From Nissolia schottii (Eukaryota > Streptophyta > Magnoliopsida > Fabales > Fabaceae), in assembly GCA_003254905.1 (NCBI GenBank), contig QANU01083380.1:295213-359212 (forward strand): 64,000 nucleotides of DNA, read 5' to 3'. This document shows, one piece after another, positions 23,223 through 36,711 of the stretch. The notes beneath the pieces are model-generated. The model was not told the origin of the DNA. It was given only the letters and a program-made list of their open reading frames with translations, and made no database searches. Both the position numbers and the translations under genes were made by a program. The first letter of the stretch is position 1. Each line of letters begins with the position of its first letter.

Positions 23223-26200
23223 ATGAAGAGGGGTGAATATTATCCATTGTTTGAGACAAGCAGAGTCAGAGGAAGGCTTATCTATAGGCTCTATGCAATC
23301 TCATTGTTTGTGGCCACATGCTTCATCTTTGCTTATAGGTTGAGTCACATACCCTCCCAAGAAGAGGGTCCTCAAGATTACTATGGGGCATGGATTTGGA
23401 TTGGTTTGGTTGCTTCAGAGCTATGGTTCTTCCTTAACTGGATCCTTAGCCAAGCCCTCAGATGGAACCTTGTGTTCAGGAAAACCTTCAAGACCAGACT
23501 CTCTCAAAGGTTATATATAATTCTATATACTCCCTTTGTTCCTTTGTATATAGAGTTTGTGAAATTATTAGAACATTAAAGTCGAATTATGTAGTGTGCC
23601 TCTCACCATAGAACTATTACTGTAATGTATTTTTTATAAGTGTTAAGTGACTCAATACATATAATCTTACTTTACCGCTCCATAAATTCTTAATATATAA
23701 TTTCTCCTAATAGTTTTCCTTCTCAGGAGCATGATTAATTAATATATAAAAAAATGTATAAAATTAATCTTATGCATATTACTCGAACTGCTCACCACTA
23801 GATAAATTCTAATGACTTTCTTAGTGTGTCTATTAACCCCACATGAGCATGTTTTAGATAAATTAGCATGATTAATTAAATTTAACAAGATGTCTATTTC
23901 TATCTATATATGACATAATTGCGTGGTTATGAAACGTGGTTAACCTAAGACTAGTACTTATGATACAAACATGCTGCACATGCAACTAAAATAGTGTAAT
24001 CAGCAGATATATTATGATTGGATTAAATATAATAATAGGAATCATTTATTTAAATCTCACTCATAACCTATGCTCTAGTGTGAAGATTTGACATGTTTTA
24101 TAACTTTTTACCATTGACTAGAAAAAAAGGGTAAGACTAAATAAAATAAGTCGTGCGAAATGATGATTCATCAGACGTAACACGTGTAAGTGTAACAGAT
24201 ATGCAAGCATGTTGCCAGGAGTGGACATCTTTGTGTGCACAGCAGATCCAGACATTGAGCCACCCATGATGGTGATGAACACAGTGTTATCAGTCATGGC
24301 TTATGATTATCCATCTCAGAAGCTCAGTGTGTATCTCTCTGATGACGCTGCTTCTGATGTCACTTTCTATGCTCTTCTAGAGGCTTCTACCTTTGCTAAG
24401 CATTGGTTGCCTTTCTGCAAGAAATTCAATGTGGAACCTAGGTCCCCTGCTGCTTATTTTAATACCATTGTCTCTACAACTTATCCACAACATCATAATT
24501 ATGCCAGAGAGTTGGAAGCCATCAAGGTATTTAAATTTGTATAAAGCTGATTTTGATTTTTCTTAAGGGTTGTTAGGTTTATTTTTTTGTGTTATTTTAA
24601 AATTATATTGGTTGCAATTATTCAACCTAAAATCTTATCTATATTATTTAAACCCTTATCTCTACAAGGGTTATAAGGGTTCCAAGCGATAGCATTAACA
24701 TCAATTTGGTCTTGAAAGAATTGATACATCAATTTAGTCCCACCATTTGAAAATGTGATATCAATTTAGTTCGACCGTTATCTTAGTTAGATATGATTAT
24801 GATTAAATGAAATTATGACCCGTTTGAATTGACTTAAAAAAATGTTTATTTTAGTAATATTTTTAAGTGGGATACATAACGTCGGTCAAATTAAATTGAT
24901 GTTAGATTTTAAAATGTTATGACTAAATTGACATTAAAATAATTTTTAAAATTAAATTAACATCAAAATAAAAATGTTACAACCAAAGCGATTATTTAGT
25001 GTTATACTAATTCTATGTGAAAAATAATGTTTTCATTCCATGTTACAGAAATTATACGAAGAAATGAAAATACGAATCGAAGATGCAGCCAAGTTGGGTG
25101 GAGTACCCAGCGAAGCACGATCAAAGCATAGTGGATTTTCTCAGTGGGATTCATATTCTTCTCGACGTGACCATGATACAATTCTTCAAGTATTTTATCT
25201 TTCTCGTATTTTTCTTATAAGTTTATTATTAGCGTTTTACGATTTTTTAAAAAAGAATTTCTATAGACAAATTCTTGTAAAACATTTAATTGCTCGTGTG
25301 CTTTTTTATATTTATTACCAGATACTACTTCATAAAAATGACCGTCACAATTCGAAAGATGTAGATGGATATGTTTTGCCAACTCTGGTTTATTTGGCAC
25401 GTGAGAAGAGACCCCAATATCATCACAAGTTCAAAGCCGGAGCCATTAATTCATTGGTATTGTATATATTAATTTAAGAGAAAAATGTTAACAATTTTTG
25501 TCCAAATTTATTNCATTCTTTTTTTTTTCTTGCACCTAAATGCAGCTAAGGGTGTCATCAGTGATAAGCAACGCCAAGATAATCCTAACCGTAGACTGTG
25601 ACATGTACTCAAACAGTTCACAATCAGTGAGAGATGCTCTCTGCTTTTTCATGGATGAAGAGAAAGGCCACGAAATTGCATTTGTGCAGTTTCCACAGAG
25701 TTTTGAGAACGTCGCTAAGAATGATTTATACGGGAGTGCTCTAGTAGCACCTATAGAGGTGACAGAAACTGAAAACAGAAAATGAAAACAAAAATCGAAT
25801 AGACGTTTTAACTTGTTAGTTCTTTACTACATACATATAAATAACATTATGTTATTATTGTTTACCACTATTTATTTATGATTTTTATCATTGCACGTGT
25901 ATATATGAAGGTGGAGCTCCATGGCGCGGATGGTTATGGTGGCCCTTTGTACATTGGAACATGCTGCTTGCTTAGGAGAGAGGCTCTGTGTGGGAGGCAG
26001 TTCAGTGTTGGATACAAGAATGATTGGAAGAGTGAGAATGAAGATTTCGTAGAAGCAGCAAACTTGCATGAACTAGAAGTTAAATCAAAGGGTCTAGCAA
26101 GCTGCACCTACGAGGAAAACACTCTATGGGGGAAAGAGGTGGCTTATACCAAAAACCCTCCCTCAAGCCACTATCATATGATTATGAGATTAATTGTTAT

Positions 26201-27614
26201 CCACCGTTGGTATAAAAGAGTTTTTACATTGCCATCCAATGATCATATATTACTGTACAGGAGACTTTTGAGTTAGTGATGATACTAACTACTTATGCTG
26301 ATTAGATAACAGTGTAAAGCTTTTACGTTAGTAGTACATACTGGTTAAACTCTACGAGTAAGTGTGCAATGATTAACTTTTGGTGCACGATTTGTGTCAT
26401 TGTAGATGGGTTCAATATATGGAAGCTTAGTGGAGGATGTGATAACAGGGTTGTTCATACAGCTGCAAGGGTGGAAATCAGTGTATTACAACCCACCAAG
26501 GAAAGCTTTCTTAGGTCTTGCTCCAACCACTTTGCTTCAAGCACTTGTTCAGCATAAGAGGTGGGCTGAAGGGGAGTTACAGATTTTCCTTTCTAAGTTC
26601 AGTCCTCTGTTGTATGGTCATGGAAGGATCAATCTAGGCCTCCAAATGGGATATAGCCACTACAACTTTTGGGCAACTACCTGTTTCCCCATGCTATATT
26701 ACTCCATCATCCCTTCACTTTATCTCCTTAAAGGCATTCCCTTGTTTCCAAAGGTGAGTAGAAAATTATTTCAATGAAATAAAAGTTTCCAAAACAAGAC
26801 TAATGTTTGGGTCCGTAACTCATCCCCTAAACTTCCTCCTAACTATTAAATGAGATAAAAAAAGAAGTAAATACATTCTATTAAAATTTTTAAAACATAC
26901 CCTTTTTACTTCATTTAGTAGTTAGAAGGAAGTTTAGAAGAATGATTGTGTGACCCGAACATTACTTCCAAAACAAATAAAACAAATATGCATACATTGT
27001 ATTGGGAAAGCATGTAAATGTAATATACTGCTTTTGTTTGGTGAGTTTAACAGATCTATAGTCCATGGTTCATACCTTTTGCATATGTAATAGTTGGGGA
27101 AAGTGCTCACAGTTTGTTGGAGTTCTTGTTCTTTGGAGGCACACATACAATCCAGGCTTGGTGGAATGACCTAAGGATGTGGCTATACAAGGGAACAAGC
27201 TCTTACCTATTTGCTTTCATAGACAATGTCTTGAAGATATTTGGACTTTCAGATTCACCCTTTACAATCACAGCCAAGATCATGGACGAAGATGTTTCGC
27301 AGCGTTACGAGAAAGAAGTAATGGAGTTCGGAGCCTCTTCTCCGTTGTTCACAATATTGGCAACACTTGCATTGCTCAATTTGTTTTGTTTACTTGGTAC
27401 TCTGAAGGAGTTAGTACTCAGTCAAGATGGTCTTAGAGATATTGAGAGAATGGCAATGCAAGTTCTGTTGTGTGGGTTTCTGGTACTCATCAATCTTCCT
27501 ATATACCAAGGACTTTTCTTAAGGAAGGACATGGGCAGATTGCCAAGCTCTCTTGCTGTTAAATCAACAGCACTGGCTCTAAGTGCATGTATCCTCTTCA
27601 ACATATTGAACTGA
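23223..27614 (+). CDS. CSLE: Cellulose synthase-like protein E (second tandem copy)
   Basis: Eight exons join in frame to 746 aa: 23223-23509, 24199-24526, 25049-25189, 25322-25456, 25546-25758, 25911-26138, 26406-26753, 27054-27614. Exons 3, 5 and 7 have the same lengths (141, 213, 348) as in the upstream gene, so the pair arose by tandem duplication. GT2 catalytic motifs are intact: YLSDDAAS (D144/D145), DCDMY (D314, D316), VED (E454/D455) and QHKRW (493-497). Transmembrane segments sit at the N-terminus and in the last two exons. Differences from the first copy include GTCCLLRRE in place of GTGCFHRRE and an ordinary GT donor for intron 3. The acceptor of exon 6 (TATATGAAG) is weak, lacking a long pyrimidine tract. 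One N at 25513 lies in intron 4. Introns are much shorter than in copy one. Confidence 0.88.
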
Positions 27615-28214
27615 CACCAAGTTAAAGAAGTCTCTGCTTTTGTCTTTTATTTGAAAACTTTCACAATATATTATCTAGCTGTAATGATAACTTTCAAATG
27701 AAATAAGACACATTTATTGTCATGTAGAAAAACCAGGAGAGTGAAGGAAATGTATATTGTTTACCATCCCTTTTTTTTATTCAACAGAAAAGGATGTTTA
27801 CCATCACTTCCATACCATTGTACAATTTTACTGTAATTAATAATAAGATTAAGTATGTTTAAGTAATTTTACTGTACAAAGAGAAGAATAGAAGGGGAGT
27901 AAGGTAAGCGTCTAATTATTTTGTCTAGGCAAGGAAATCAAAGGAATAGAATTTGTTCATAAAATAATAAGATTTTTTCAATATTACAACAAGGAATACA
28001 ATGTGAGAAACCACAACATCATATACAGATACGTACAAATAATAGTATGTTTTTCTTTACTCACCCCAAGTACAACTCACTTTTGCAGCAGATAAACTAA
28101 ATTCCAACAGAAATAATTTATGGCCCTATAGCTCCTATTGTCGAGGAAACACAGGGAGCTAGTCAGACATAAACCTGTTCTTCTGTTCAAGTTTTTGCAC
28201 AAATGCGACCAATG
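27615..28214. other. Convergent 3' flanks of CslE and NOI genes
   Basis: This stretch holds the 3' UTR of the second CslE gene (plus) and that of the NOI gene (minus). No further coding sequence is seen. Confidence 0.5.
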
Positions 28215-29988
28215 CTATGATTCTGCAGGAGGATTTTGCAAGCAGCAAAACCATTTTTTCTGAAAATCAATTGAGTCATTCATGAGAAAGAAAAGGAAAA
28301 ATACACAAGCCTGTAGTGGCCAGCATCTATTTAATGATTAAATTGCCATTTGGAATCCAAACCAAAATCAAATGCAATAATGTGAAAACACCCCCTACCT
28401 ACCCACCATAGAAAAAACAAAAAGAGAAAGAAAGAAAAAACACACACCTCCCTGGGTAATCTGTTTGGAAAACTAACTTCATCATGTGTAAGTTCAACAA
28501 ATGATCCCTGAGCTAGATCAGCTAACCATAGGGTCAAAAATTAGAGGTTCACTACTTCACTCACTGCTAATGAGACATTCAGGTGCAAACTTATTGAACC
28601 ACAATATACTGCTATAAGAAAAGTGATAAAAGTATCCAATGTAGTTATCACCAATGCCACAAAGAGCACGGGGGAAGGGGAACAGGACAATCAACAGAGG
28701 TTATTAACTATAAATCACTCATTAGGTCTTTGTACCAGTTAGCCAAGGCTTTTTAATTGAGGCCTACCTTGCCAAGTGCCAACTCAACTTTCATTCCATT
28801 CCATCCTATTGTTTCTAAATCCATTTGAAAATCCATACATGCACAATACAAACACCTAGACACATAACCACATAACAAACAAACAGACATGCACAGATAT
28901 ATCCATTATATCACAGAAAATGGAATTCGTGCAAAAGAAAGACAGTGTTTAATCAAGAACATCTTACACTCTGAGTTTTGCCAGGATTTAATGCAGGCCT
29001 GGTACGCGGATCAGTCTTTCCAGGTGACTCAGGTTTGCCGCCAGTCTTTTTATCAGCCCTAGCTTTGTTGAAAATCACCGTGTACCCTTCAGCTGAAGCT
29101 GGATCATTAACATCCCATTCACCAAACTTGGGTAGTGGCTGACCTGTTTCCTGCTGTATCGTCAAATTAGACTCCATATTATGATTATCAACATAGTAAT
29201 GTATAAGCTCTTTAAAGCTAGCTAGCAACGAAAGCTGATGATATAACAGATTCACTTTTCAGAACAAAAATTTGATAAATACGTGGCTCCAATAATAAAG
29301 ACTAATGATGAATAATAACATTTGACTCAAGATACTGGAATTATACACTGGATGTACTAAGTATCCCTGAAAATGCAATAATCATATACAGCTCAAAATA
29401 TAAACCAGCACACAACTACAATCATTAACTCTCTTCACTTTGTAGAACAAGGTATCTAAATCTGATCACAATCACATGATCAGCCACAGCACTGATTATA
29501 TCATTCTATCTATAGACACATAAATTGAAGAACATCTAACCAGCACACAACCACAATCATTAATTCTCTTCACTTCGTAGAGCTAGGTATCACATCAAAA
29601 TCACATGATCAGCCACCACCGATCATATCATTCCATCTATAGACACATAAACTGAAGAATTCATCTAACCAGTAAACTAGTTGAAAAAACTCTACATAAG
29701 AAGCAATGAACTAATACATCAAACTCATTCAATGGACATCCAAACTGCCTAAGCCAAAAACCACAAATCTTGAAACAAGCTAGTTCTTCCGCTTTATTTT
29801 AACCTAAAATTCAAATAACCGAAAACGGATTAGAATAAACGAATCGAAACGCAAAATCACTGATACGAAAAACAGACAAAAGCTAAACGCGAATCGTCGA
29901 TTATGAGGAATAATAAATCGTGCGGAACAGAGTAAACAGAACGACGAGAAAGACAGTAATCAGGAAAAGGAAAAGCACATACCGACAT
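28215..29988 (-). CDS. NOI: NOI / RIN4-domain small protein
   Basis: Three coding exons on the minus strand: 29988-29983 (ATG TCG only), 29150-28968 and 28259-28215, giving 77 aa. The start MSETGQPLPKFGEWDVNDP followed by YTVIFNKARADKKTGG is the NOI domain shared with RIN4, and the end KKWFCCLQNPPAES carries the Cys pair typically acylated for plasma membrane attachment. The closest Arabidopsis gene, from memory, is At5g55850. NOI proteins are nitrate-induced or defence-related RIN4 relatives and can be cleaved by bacterial effector proteases at the PxFGxW core; that last point is family knowledge. The first coding exon is only six bases. Exon 2 has a CAGCAG tandem acceptor, so a form with one extra Gln is possible. 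Last-intron splice sites: AGT|GTAAGA and TTTTCAG|AAA. Confidence 0.88.
29402..29666. repeat. 136-bp tandem duplication in NOI intron 1
   Basis: Two copies begin AACCAGCACACAAC at 29402 and 29538 and share CACATGATCAGCCAC and ATCTATAGACACATAAA. The second copy has small deletions. It lies in the intron after the six-base coding exon. Confidence 0.8.
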
Positions 29989-30188
29989 GAATACCACCAG
30001 ATTGGAGAGAATTTCAGGGAAAAGAGAGAGAGAAGAGAGGAGAAACGATGCGCTGGGAGGGGGGGTGTTTAAGACGGAAGTGGTAGGAGTGGCAAGGTTA
30101 TAACGGCGTTTGCGGTGTTGAAGGGGCGAAGAATCATAGACGGCGCGGTCCACATGGCTGCTGTAGAATTTAATTGGAAGGTGCTACG

Positions 30189-30471
30189 CAGGGCTGACAA
30201 ACGGATCAGCCCGACCTGTTTAGATTCGGTCCACCTAACCTAAGAGGTTAAATAGGTTGGATTTTAATAGATTTTTTTTATTTGTGGGTCAATTTATATA
30301 TGTTTAGTCTATTTATTAATATGGATAAACATTTTAATCTGTAAGCTTTACTTATATTAATATTAAATAGGTTAATTTGGCCAACAGATTAAACGGGTCA
30401 GCTTAAATGAAATTTTGTTATTCACAGACCAAATTTTATATCTTTAGTCCATTTTAATTGTCCTAGGGCTA
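30189..30471. mobile_element. Diverged relative of the 2391-2696 hAT MITE
   Basis: The left end CAGGGCTGACAAAC and internal stretches such as GTTAATTTGGCC and AGATTAAACGGGTC align in order with the first MITE (GTCAATTTGGCC, AGTTAAACGGAACG). The right end is altered (ATTGTCCTAGGGCTA), and no clear target duplication remains. It lies just upstream of the NOI gene. Confidence 0.55.
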
Positions 30472-31559
30472 TGCTTGCTAGCTAGCTAGCTAATACAAAT
30501 TATGAATACATCCCTTTACAGTGGTGCCCACTTCTATGAGGGTCAGGACATAGCTTTGGTAACAGACACTTACCTCCTTTTGGTTGTGTTGTATAAAGAT
30601 ATATAAATATGAAATTCTTATAATTTTTATATTTTATTAAAATTAAAAGGGATGAGACAATTTTTTTAAACAACGTAAAATTAAGGTTTAAAAAGATAAA
30701 AAATTTCTTTATTTGTATCTTTATCTCAATATTTTTGTCATCATATCATGTATTTAATATCAAACATAGTTAAATATTAATCACTAATTTTAAAATTATT
30801 TTATATCAAATGAGATAATTAAATTTTTGACATTTATTAAGAGAAAAAGAAAGTCTTATCATTTCACCCAAATTTTCGTGATTTTTGTGTGCGTTTTAAT
30901 ACTTCTTCTTCTAAAATGAGAATTACTGGCCTTTAAAATTTACTAAACTCTATTAAATATCTAATATTGCTCGCACTAGTATGACATGATCTTTAGGATT
31001 TTTTTTTTCTTGTTGCAAGTCTCAAACTCAACACTGCTAGATCATTTGAACTAACACGTATTAGTACACCGCTCATCTACTATTTCATCAATCAATTTAT
31101 TATTATTAAGAAAAAGTATATGATAGATGTGCTGTTTTATCAATCAACATATCAATTTATTTATTGTTATTACTATTAAATGTAAACACAAAAAAAGTGT
31201 CCAGCTTGTTCATCGTGGTTGTCACTCAAACTTTCATATATCAGGAATAATATTCTCTCACTAGTCATAATTCATATCTTTTAAGCCAAGGCAATATTAC
31301 ACTTACATCCATCAAGTTTTATTTTTTACGAAACCGTATCAGTTTTCTGTAAGTTATATGTATATGTATGTATACCTTGAAATTTATTCTTTTTAGGGGG
31401 TTCGTGAGAAAAAATAAATCTAATGTTAGATTATGCAAATAATGTAATCTTTTAATAGCAGAGATGGAGAAGGTTATGGGAACGTTTAACATTGTTGAGA
31501 TCAAACATTTTCTTTAGAATATCAATGTCATTTTCCATAGGAAACTTATGGTAATCACC
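30472..31559. other. Intergenic AT-rich sequence
   Basis: No gene or recognisable element was found. Confidence 0.4.
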
Positions 31560-31564
31560 ATCTA

Positions 31565-31820
31565 TATCATCTATATCCAACAAAATAATTTGTAAAAACT
31601 AACTACAACTAACTTTCAGTTAAGTTAGTTATCTTTCAGTTATAAAGTAGTTAGTTGAGTCTAGCCATTAGGTAATGTATATAAGGATCCATAAACTGTG
31701 TAAGACTTACTTTCACTATTTTTTCTCTCCTAATAGAATTCAAAACCATAGCAAGCATAAGGCTCTGCTAGTGATTTCAGTTTCTCTATTTCCATAAACT
31801 GAATAGCTATTGGTTTATTA
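31565..31820 (+). repeat. 5' LTR of the Copia element
   Basis: 256 bp, ending directly before the primer-binding site. It contains TGTATATAAGGATCC, a TATA-like promoter, at about 31676-31690. Confidence 0.9.
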
Positions 31821-32042
31821 TGGTATCATCGAGATTATGTTTCCGCTTCCACGTTTTGCAATCTTTCATCGTGAATGCCTCAGGTTCTCAAGTCTAATTT
31901 CTCAGATTCTTGAGCATTTTCCTTCAAGATTTTCTTATAGGTGAAGGATTCTTGTTTACCATAAGATTTCAGAATTTTTGAGCATTTTTCTCAAGGTAGA
32001 GGTCTTAACTGGTAAACTTGCAGATTTAGTTTTCTTTGATCC

Positions 32043-35000
32043 ATGGAAAATCAAGATCATGATCAAGTTCCACCACATTATCAAATTTTGATTCCAACTC
32101 GATTTGGTACATTTCAAGATGTGAATCAGTTACATCTGCACATGCAAATCCCTGTGCAAAATGCTCCATTTTCTGTCCCTTTTTCTAGTCAATCTTCACT
32201 GAATAGTTTCAGTTCATCTCAAAATCCAATGATTGATCCGATGAGTCCTTAATTTGTGCATCCTGGAGAAAACTCAGCAAATCCACTGACAAACATCAAG
32301 CTTACATCTCAGAATTATCATCAATGGGAAAAAGCTACGCGACTTGCTCTCAAATCCAAAAATAAGATTAAGTTCATAAATGGTACAATTCTTCATCCTC
32401 ATGAATTTGATCCTTTATTTGATGCTTGAGATAGGTGTAATAACTATATTCTTTCATGGGTTGTTCAATCACTAACACCTGAAATATATCAAAGTGTGAT
32501 AAAGATCGAGGACTGTTATGAACTATGGAATGATCTTAAGCATAAGTACTATCAAGGTGATGTTTTCAGGAATATTGTTATGTAGGAAGAATTATTTGCC
32601 CTTAGGTAAGGAGATCTATCTATTACATCTTATTTTACACGTTTGAAATCAATTGGGAAGAATTAGATTTTTTTTCCCCAATACTTAATTGTTCTTGTGT
32701 TGTTCCTTGGAGTTGTGGCTTAGGCACTATTGGGAATCATAGGATGAGGGATTACGTTGTAAGATTTCTTTGGGGTCTCAATGAGCAATATGCACATGTG
32801 AGGTCAAATGTGATGATGATGAAACCCCTTCCGGATGTGAATACTGTTTTCTCTTTACTTACTGAACAAGAAAGGCAGATGCAGAATAAATCTTTCCCAA
32901 GTGTCACATTACTGAATTCTGGTGATCATTATCATAATTGTGTTAATTCTGGAGGTCGTGGGAATGGTGGTTCTAGAGGCAGAGGCAAAGGCCATTCGAC
33001 AAGTGGCAGGTCAGGGGGAAGGCCCAACAATGGAGGTGCAGGTAGAGGAACTTCTTCAATAAAATTGGCTGGCATACCTTATTGCACTTTTTGTAATAAA
33101 TATGGCTACACTGTAAATCAATGTTATGCATGGTTATCCCCCTCACTTTAATCCACCAAATCCCAAATAGGCCAGGAGCACTATTAACAATGTTACTACC
33201 TCTGATGCAAATGATAATGGAGGTAATGCAGATGATTGTCTTTCTCAGCAGAAGGAATCTCAGGAGGTTCAAGAAGTATTTTCACTAAAGAGCAACAAAT
33301 GAAGCTTATAGCTTTGCTGCAACAGTCTGAATCACAACCCTCTCATCATGCCAACCAAATCACCACTAATCCTACCACATCAGGTATGTCATACACTCTA
33401 GCTTGTTCCACAAAATATCCAAAATGGATCCTAGATACAGGAGCAACAAATCATGTCTATTATTCTCTATCTAGCTTCCATAACTATACCCAAATTCTTG
33501 TCATACCTGTCCATTTGCCTGATGAGAGCATCATTCCAGCCACTATTTCTAGTACTATAATCTTTACAAATGATTTTTATCTCACCAATGTCCTTTATAT
33601 GCCTCAATTTTCCTTCAACCTCATCTTAATCTCTAAGCTTACTTCACTTCTTAATTGCACACTCACTTTTTCATATGACAAGTGTCATATACTAGATCTG
33701 ACTACATCAAAGATGATTGGTATTTCTAAACTCCACAATGGTCTGTATGCAATGGAACTCAAAGCTCCAAGGTGTTTGCCTAGCACATTTACTGATTCAC
33801 AGGCCAAGTTTCAGTATGGTTGCAATTATGTTGATTCCCCATATCAACACAATGTATGGCATAATAGATTAGGACATACTTCAATAGATAAGATTCACAT
33901 ATTACAAAAGTCATTTCCTTTCATTACTATCAATAAAAGTGTAATTCCTTGTGATGTATGCCACTTTGCAAGAATGAAAAAGCTATCTTTTCCTGATAGT
34001 TCATCTATGCCAACAGAATGCTTTGATCTTTTACATGTTGATATTTGAGGACCTTCTGGTTTTCCATCAATTTTTGAACAAATATTTTTTGACAATTGTG
34101 GATGCTAAATCTTGTTTTACTTAGACATTTCTAATAAGATAAAAATCAGAAACCAGAAACCTCCTATAAGCTTTTGTGAATTTAGTTCAAACTCAATATC
34201 AAAAATATGTGAAAGTGATTAGGTCAGATAATGGCAATGAATTCAGAATGCATGACTTTTACAATCAAAAAGGTTTTCTTCATCAAACCTCATGCGTAGA
34301 AACACCACAACAAAATGGTGTTGTTGAAAGAAAGCATCAAAACATTTTAGCTATTGCTAGAACATTGGTTTTTCAATCAATTATTCCTATCTATTTTTGG
34401 AACTATGCCATAGGGCATGCTATTTTCATTCTTAATAGATTACCTAGCACAAAATTGTCCAACAAAACTCCTTATGAAGTTTTGCATAATCAATTGCCTA
34501 GTCTGAATGATCTCAAAAGTTTTGGTTTTGTGTGTTATTCTACAACAATACTTGCTAATAGAAAAAACTTTGACACTAGAGCAAAGAAGTAGGCTTCATT
34601 CTACTTGATTTGCAATCAAAAGAAATTTTTATATCCAAACATGTTCAGTTTTATGAATCAATATTTCCTTACTTGACACCTCAAATTGATGAATTTGAAA
34701 GTTCTTCTCCTCAGCAAATAGACAGATCACAAAATTTCTCTTTGATAGTACAACGTGGGATACTTTCTTGTCACCTCACAGATCTGCATCCATTCTTCCT
34801 CCCCCAGTTTTGCCTAATTCATCCAACATGCACAATTTTCATACACATTCACATCATAACAGTTCTTTACCATCATTAGAAAATAATTTTTCATTTGCAT
34901 CTCAGCACATAAGTTAGGCATCTACTTCAGTAACTAATCATGCATCTGCATCAACCACATCAATTCAAATACAGAATGATTTAGTTCCTGCTAGGCATTC

Positions 35001-36570
35001 CACCAGACCAAGAAAACCTCCCTCATACTTGAAGGATTATCAGTTTAGTTTATCCATTGGGAGTCAATTCCAATCCACTTCAGGTAGTCCTTTTCCCATT
35101 TCTAAAGTGTTGTCATAAGAAAACCTGAGTCCTCAACATAAATTTTTTTCCTTAGCCATATCTACCAACATATAACCAACCTCATACAAACAGGCTATGA
35201 TTCATGAATGTTGGAACAAAGCTATTCAAGCTGAGTTGAAGGCTCTCAAGGATAATAAAACTTGGATTCTAATTAAGCTGCCTCTTGGAAAGAAAGCAAT
35301 TGGATGCAAGTGGGTCTTTAAAGTGAAGTATAAGGCTGATGGTACAATTGAGAGACACAAGGCTTGTCTAGTAGCTAAAGGCTATACACAAACCAAAGGT
35401 CTAGACTATCTTGAAACTTTCAGCCCTGTAGCAAAAATGATTACTATTCAACTTGTATTAGCATTGTCTGTGGCTAATGGATGGCATCTCAAGCAATTAG
35501 ATGTCAATGCTGCTTCTCTTCATGGCAGTTTAGTTGAAGAAGTTTACATGTAACCACCACTGGGTATTGTTACCAACAAAGGAAAAGTGTGCCAGCTATA
35601 AAAGTCTTTCTATGGTTTAAAGCAAGCTAGCTGCCAATGGAATTGTAAACTAACTGCAACATTAATTCAACATGGTTTTGTTCAATCCAAAGCCGATTAT
35701 TCCTTGTTTGTGAAGAAAACCACAAGTCATTTCACTGCAGTTTTGGTTTATGTTAATGATTTGCTAATGATAGGTGATGATTTGGCTGAGATTGAGTCTT
35801 TGAAAAAGTTCCTAGATGACACTTTTACCATTAAGGATCTAGGTGACCTCAAATTTTTCCTTAGGATGGAAGTTGCAAGGAGAAAGCAGGGAATTGCTCT
35901 CTTACAAAGGAAATATGTTCTTGAAATCATCGAAGATGCTAGTTTACTATCCTCTAAACCAGTTTCTAGCCCATCTGATCCAGGCATCAAATTACAGAAA
36001 TCAAGCTTTACCCCTCATTCTGACCCTTCTCCATATCGAAGGTTAATTCGCCGATTACTTTATCTCAGTAATACAAGACCTAAAATCTCATTTGTTGTTA
36101 GCCAATTATCTCAATTCCTAGATAAACCTATGATAGAACATCAGCAACCGGCTATTCGAGTCCTAAAATTCATCAAATCTTCTCCAGCTAGTGGTTTATT
36201 CTTTTTTGATTATTCAGATCACAAAATTATTGGTTTTACTGATGCTGACTGGGGCTCTTGTGTTGATACCCATTGGTCTGCCATTGGTTTTTGTTTCTTT
36301 TATGGCAAGGCCATCATTTCATGGAAATGCAAGAAGCAGCCAACCGTAGCACACAGCTCTTCAGAAGCTGAGTACCGGGCACTTGCTGCCACGGTTTGTG
36401 AAGCTCAGTGGCTTCATTATCTCATGACTGATCTTCATATTGCTCATCCTGATCCTATAGCTCTAGTCTACGACAATCATTCTTCCATTCATATTACAAG
36501 CAATCCAGTTTTTCATGAGCGTACTAAACATATTGAAATGGATTGTTACACCGTTCGTGAGAAGATTTAG
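32043..36570 (+). pseudogene. Broken Copia gag-pol
   Basis: Recognisable pieces in order: gag from 32043 (start MENQDHDQVPPHYQ), already stopped at 32252 and again near 32427 and 32583; a zinc knuckle near 33083-33127 (CTFCNKYGYTVNQC, with Tyr where His is usual); protease WILDTGATNH at 33425; integrase zinc-binding part WHNRLGHTS and CDVCHFARMKK (33858-33990), a stop at 34046, then SDNGNEF and ETPQQNGVVERKH (34215-34340); reverse transcriptase from 35197 (WNKAIQAELKALKDN, GCKWVFKVKY) with stops near 35551, and the active-site YVDD changed to YVND at 35749; RNase H with TDADWGSC and SSSEAEYRALAA up to 36570. Frame changes are present, for example around 33125. It cannot make a working polyprotein. 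Confidence 0.9.
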
Positions 36571-36711
36571 AGTGGCTTACTTCATTTGTTGCCTATTTCC
36601 ACAAAGGAATAGCTTGCTAACAATTTTACCAAAGTTTTCCAACCTGGACCATTTAATTATCTTTTGTCCAACCTTGGCCTTAAAGATCTTTATAAGCTAG
36701 CTTGTGGGGGC

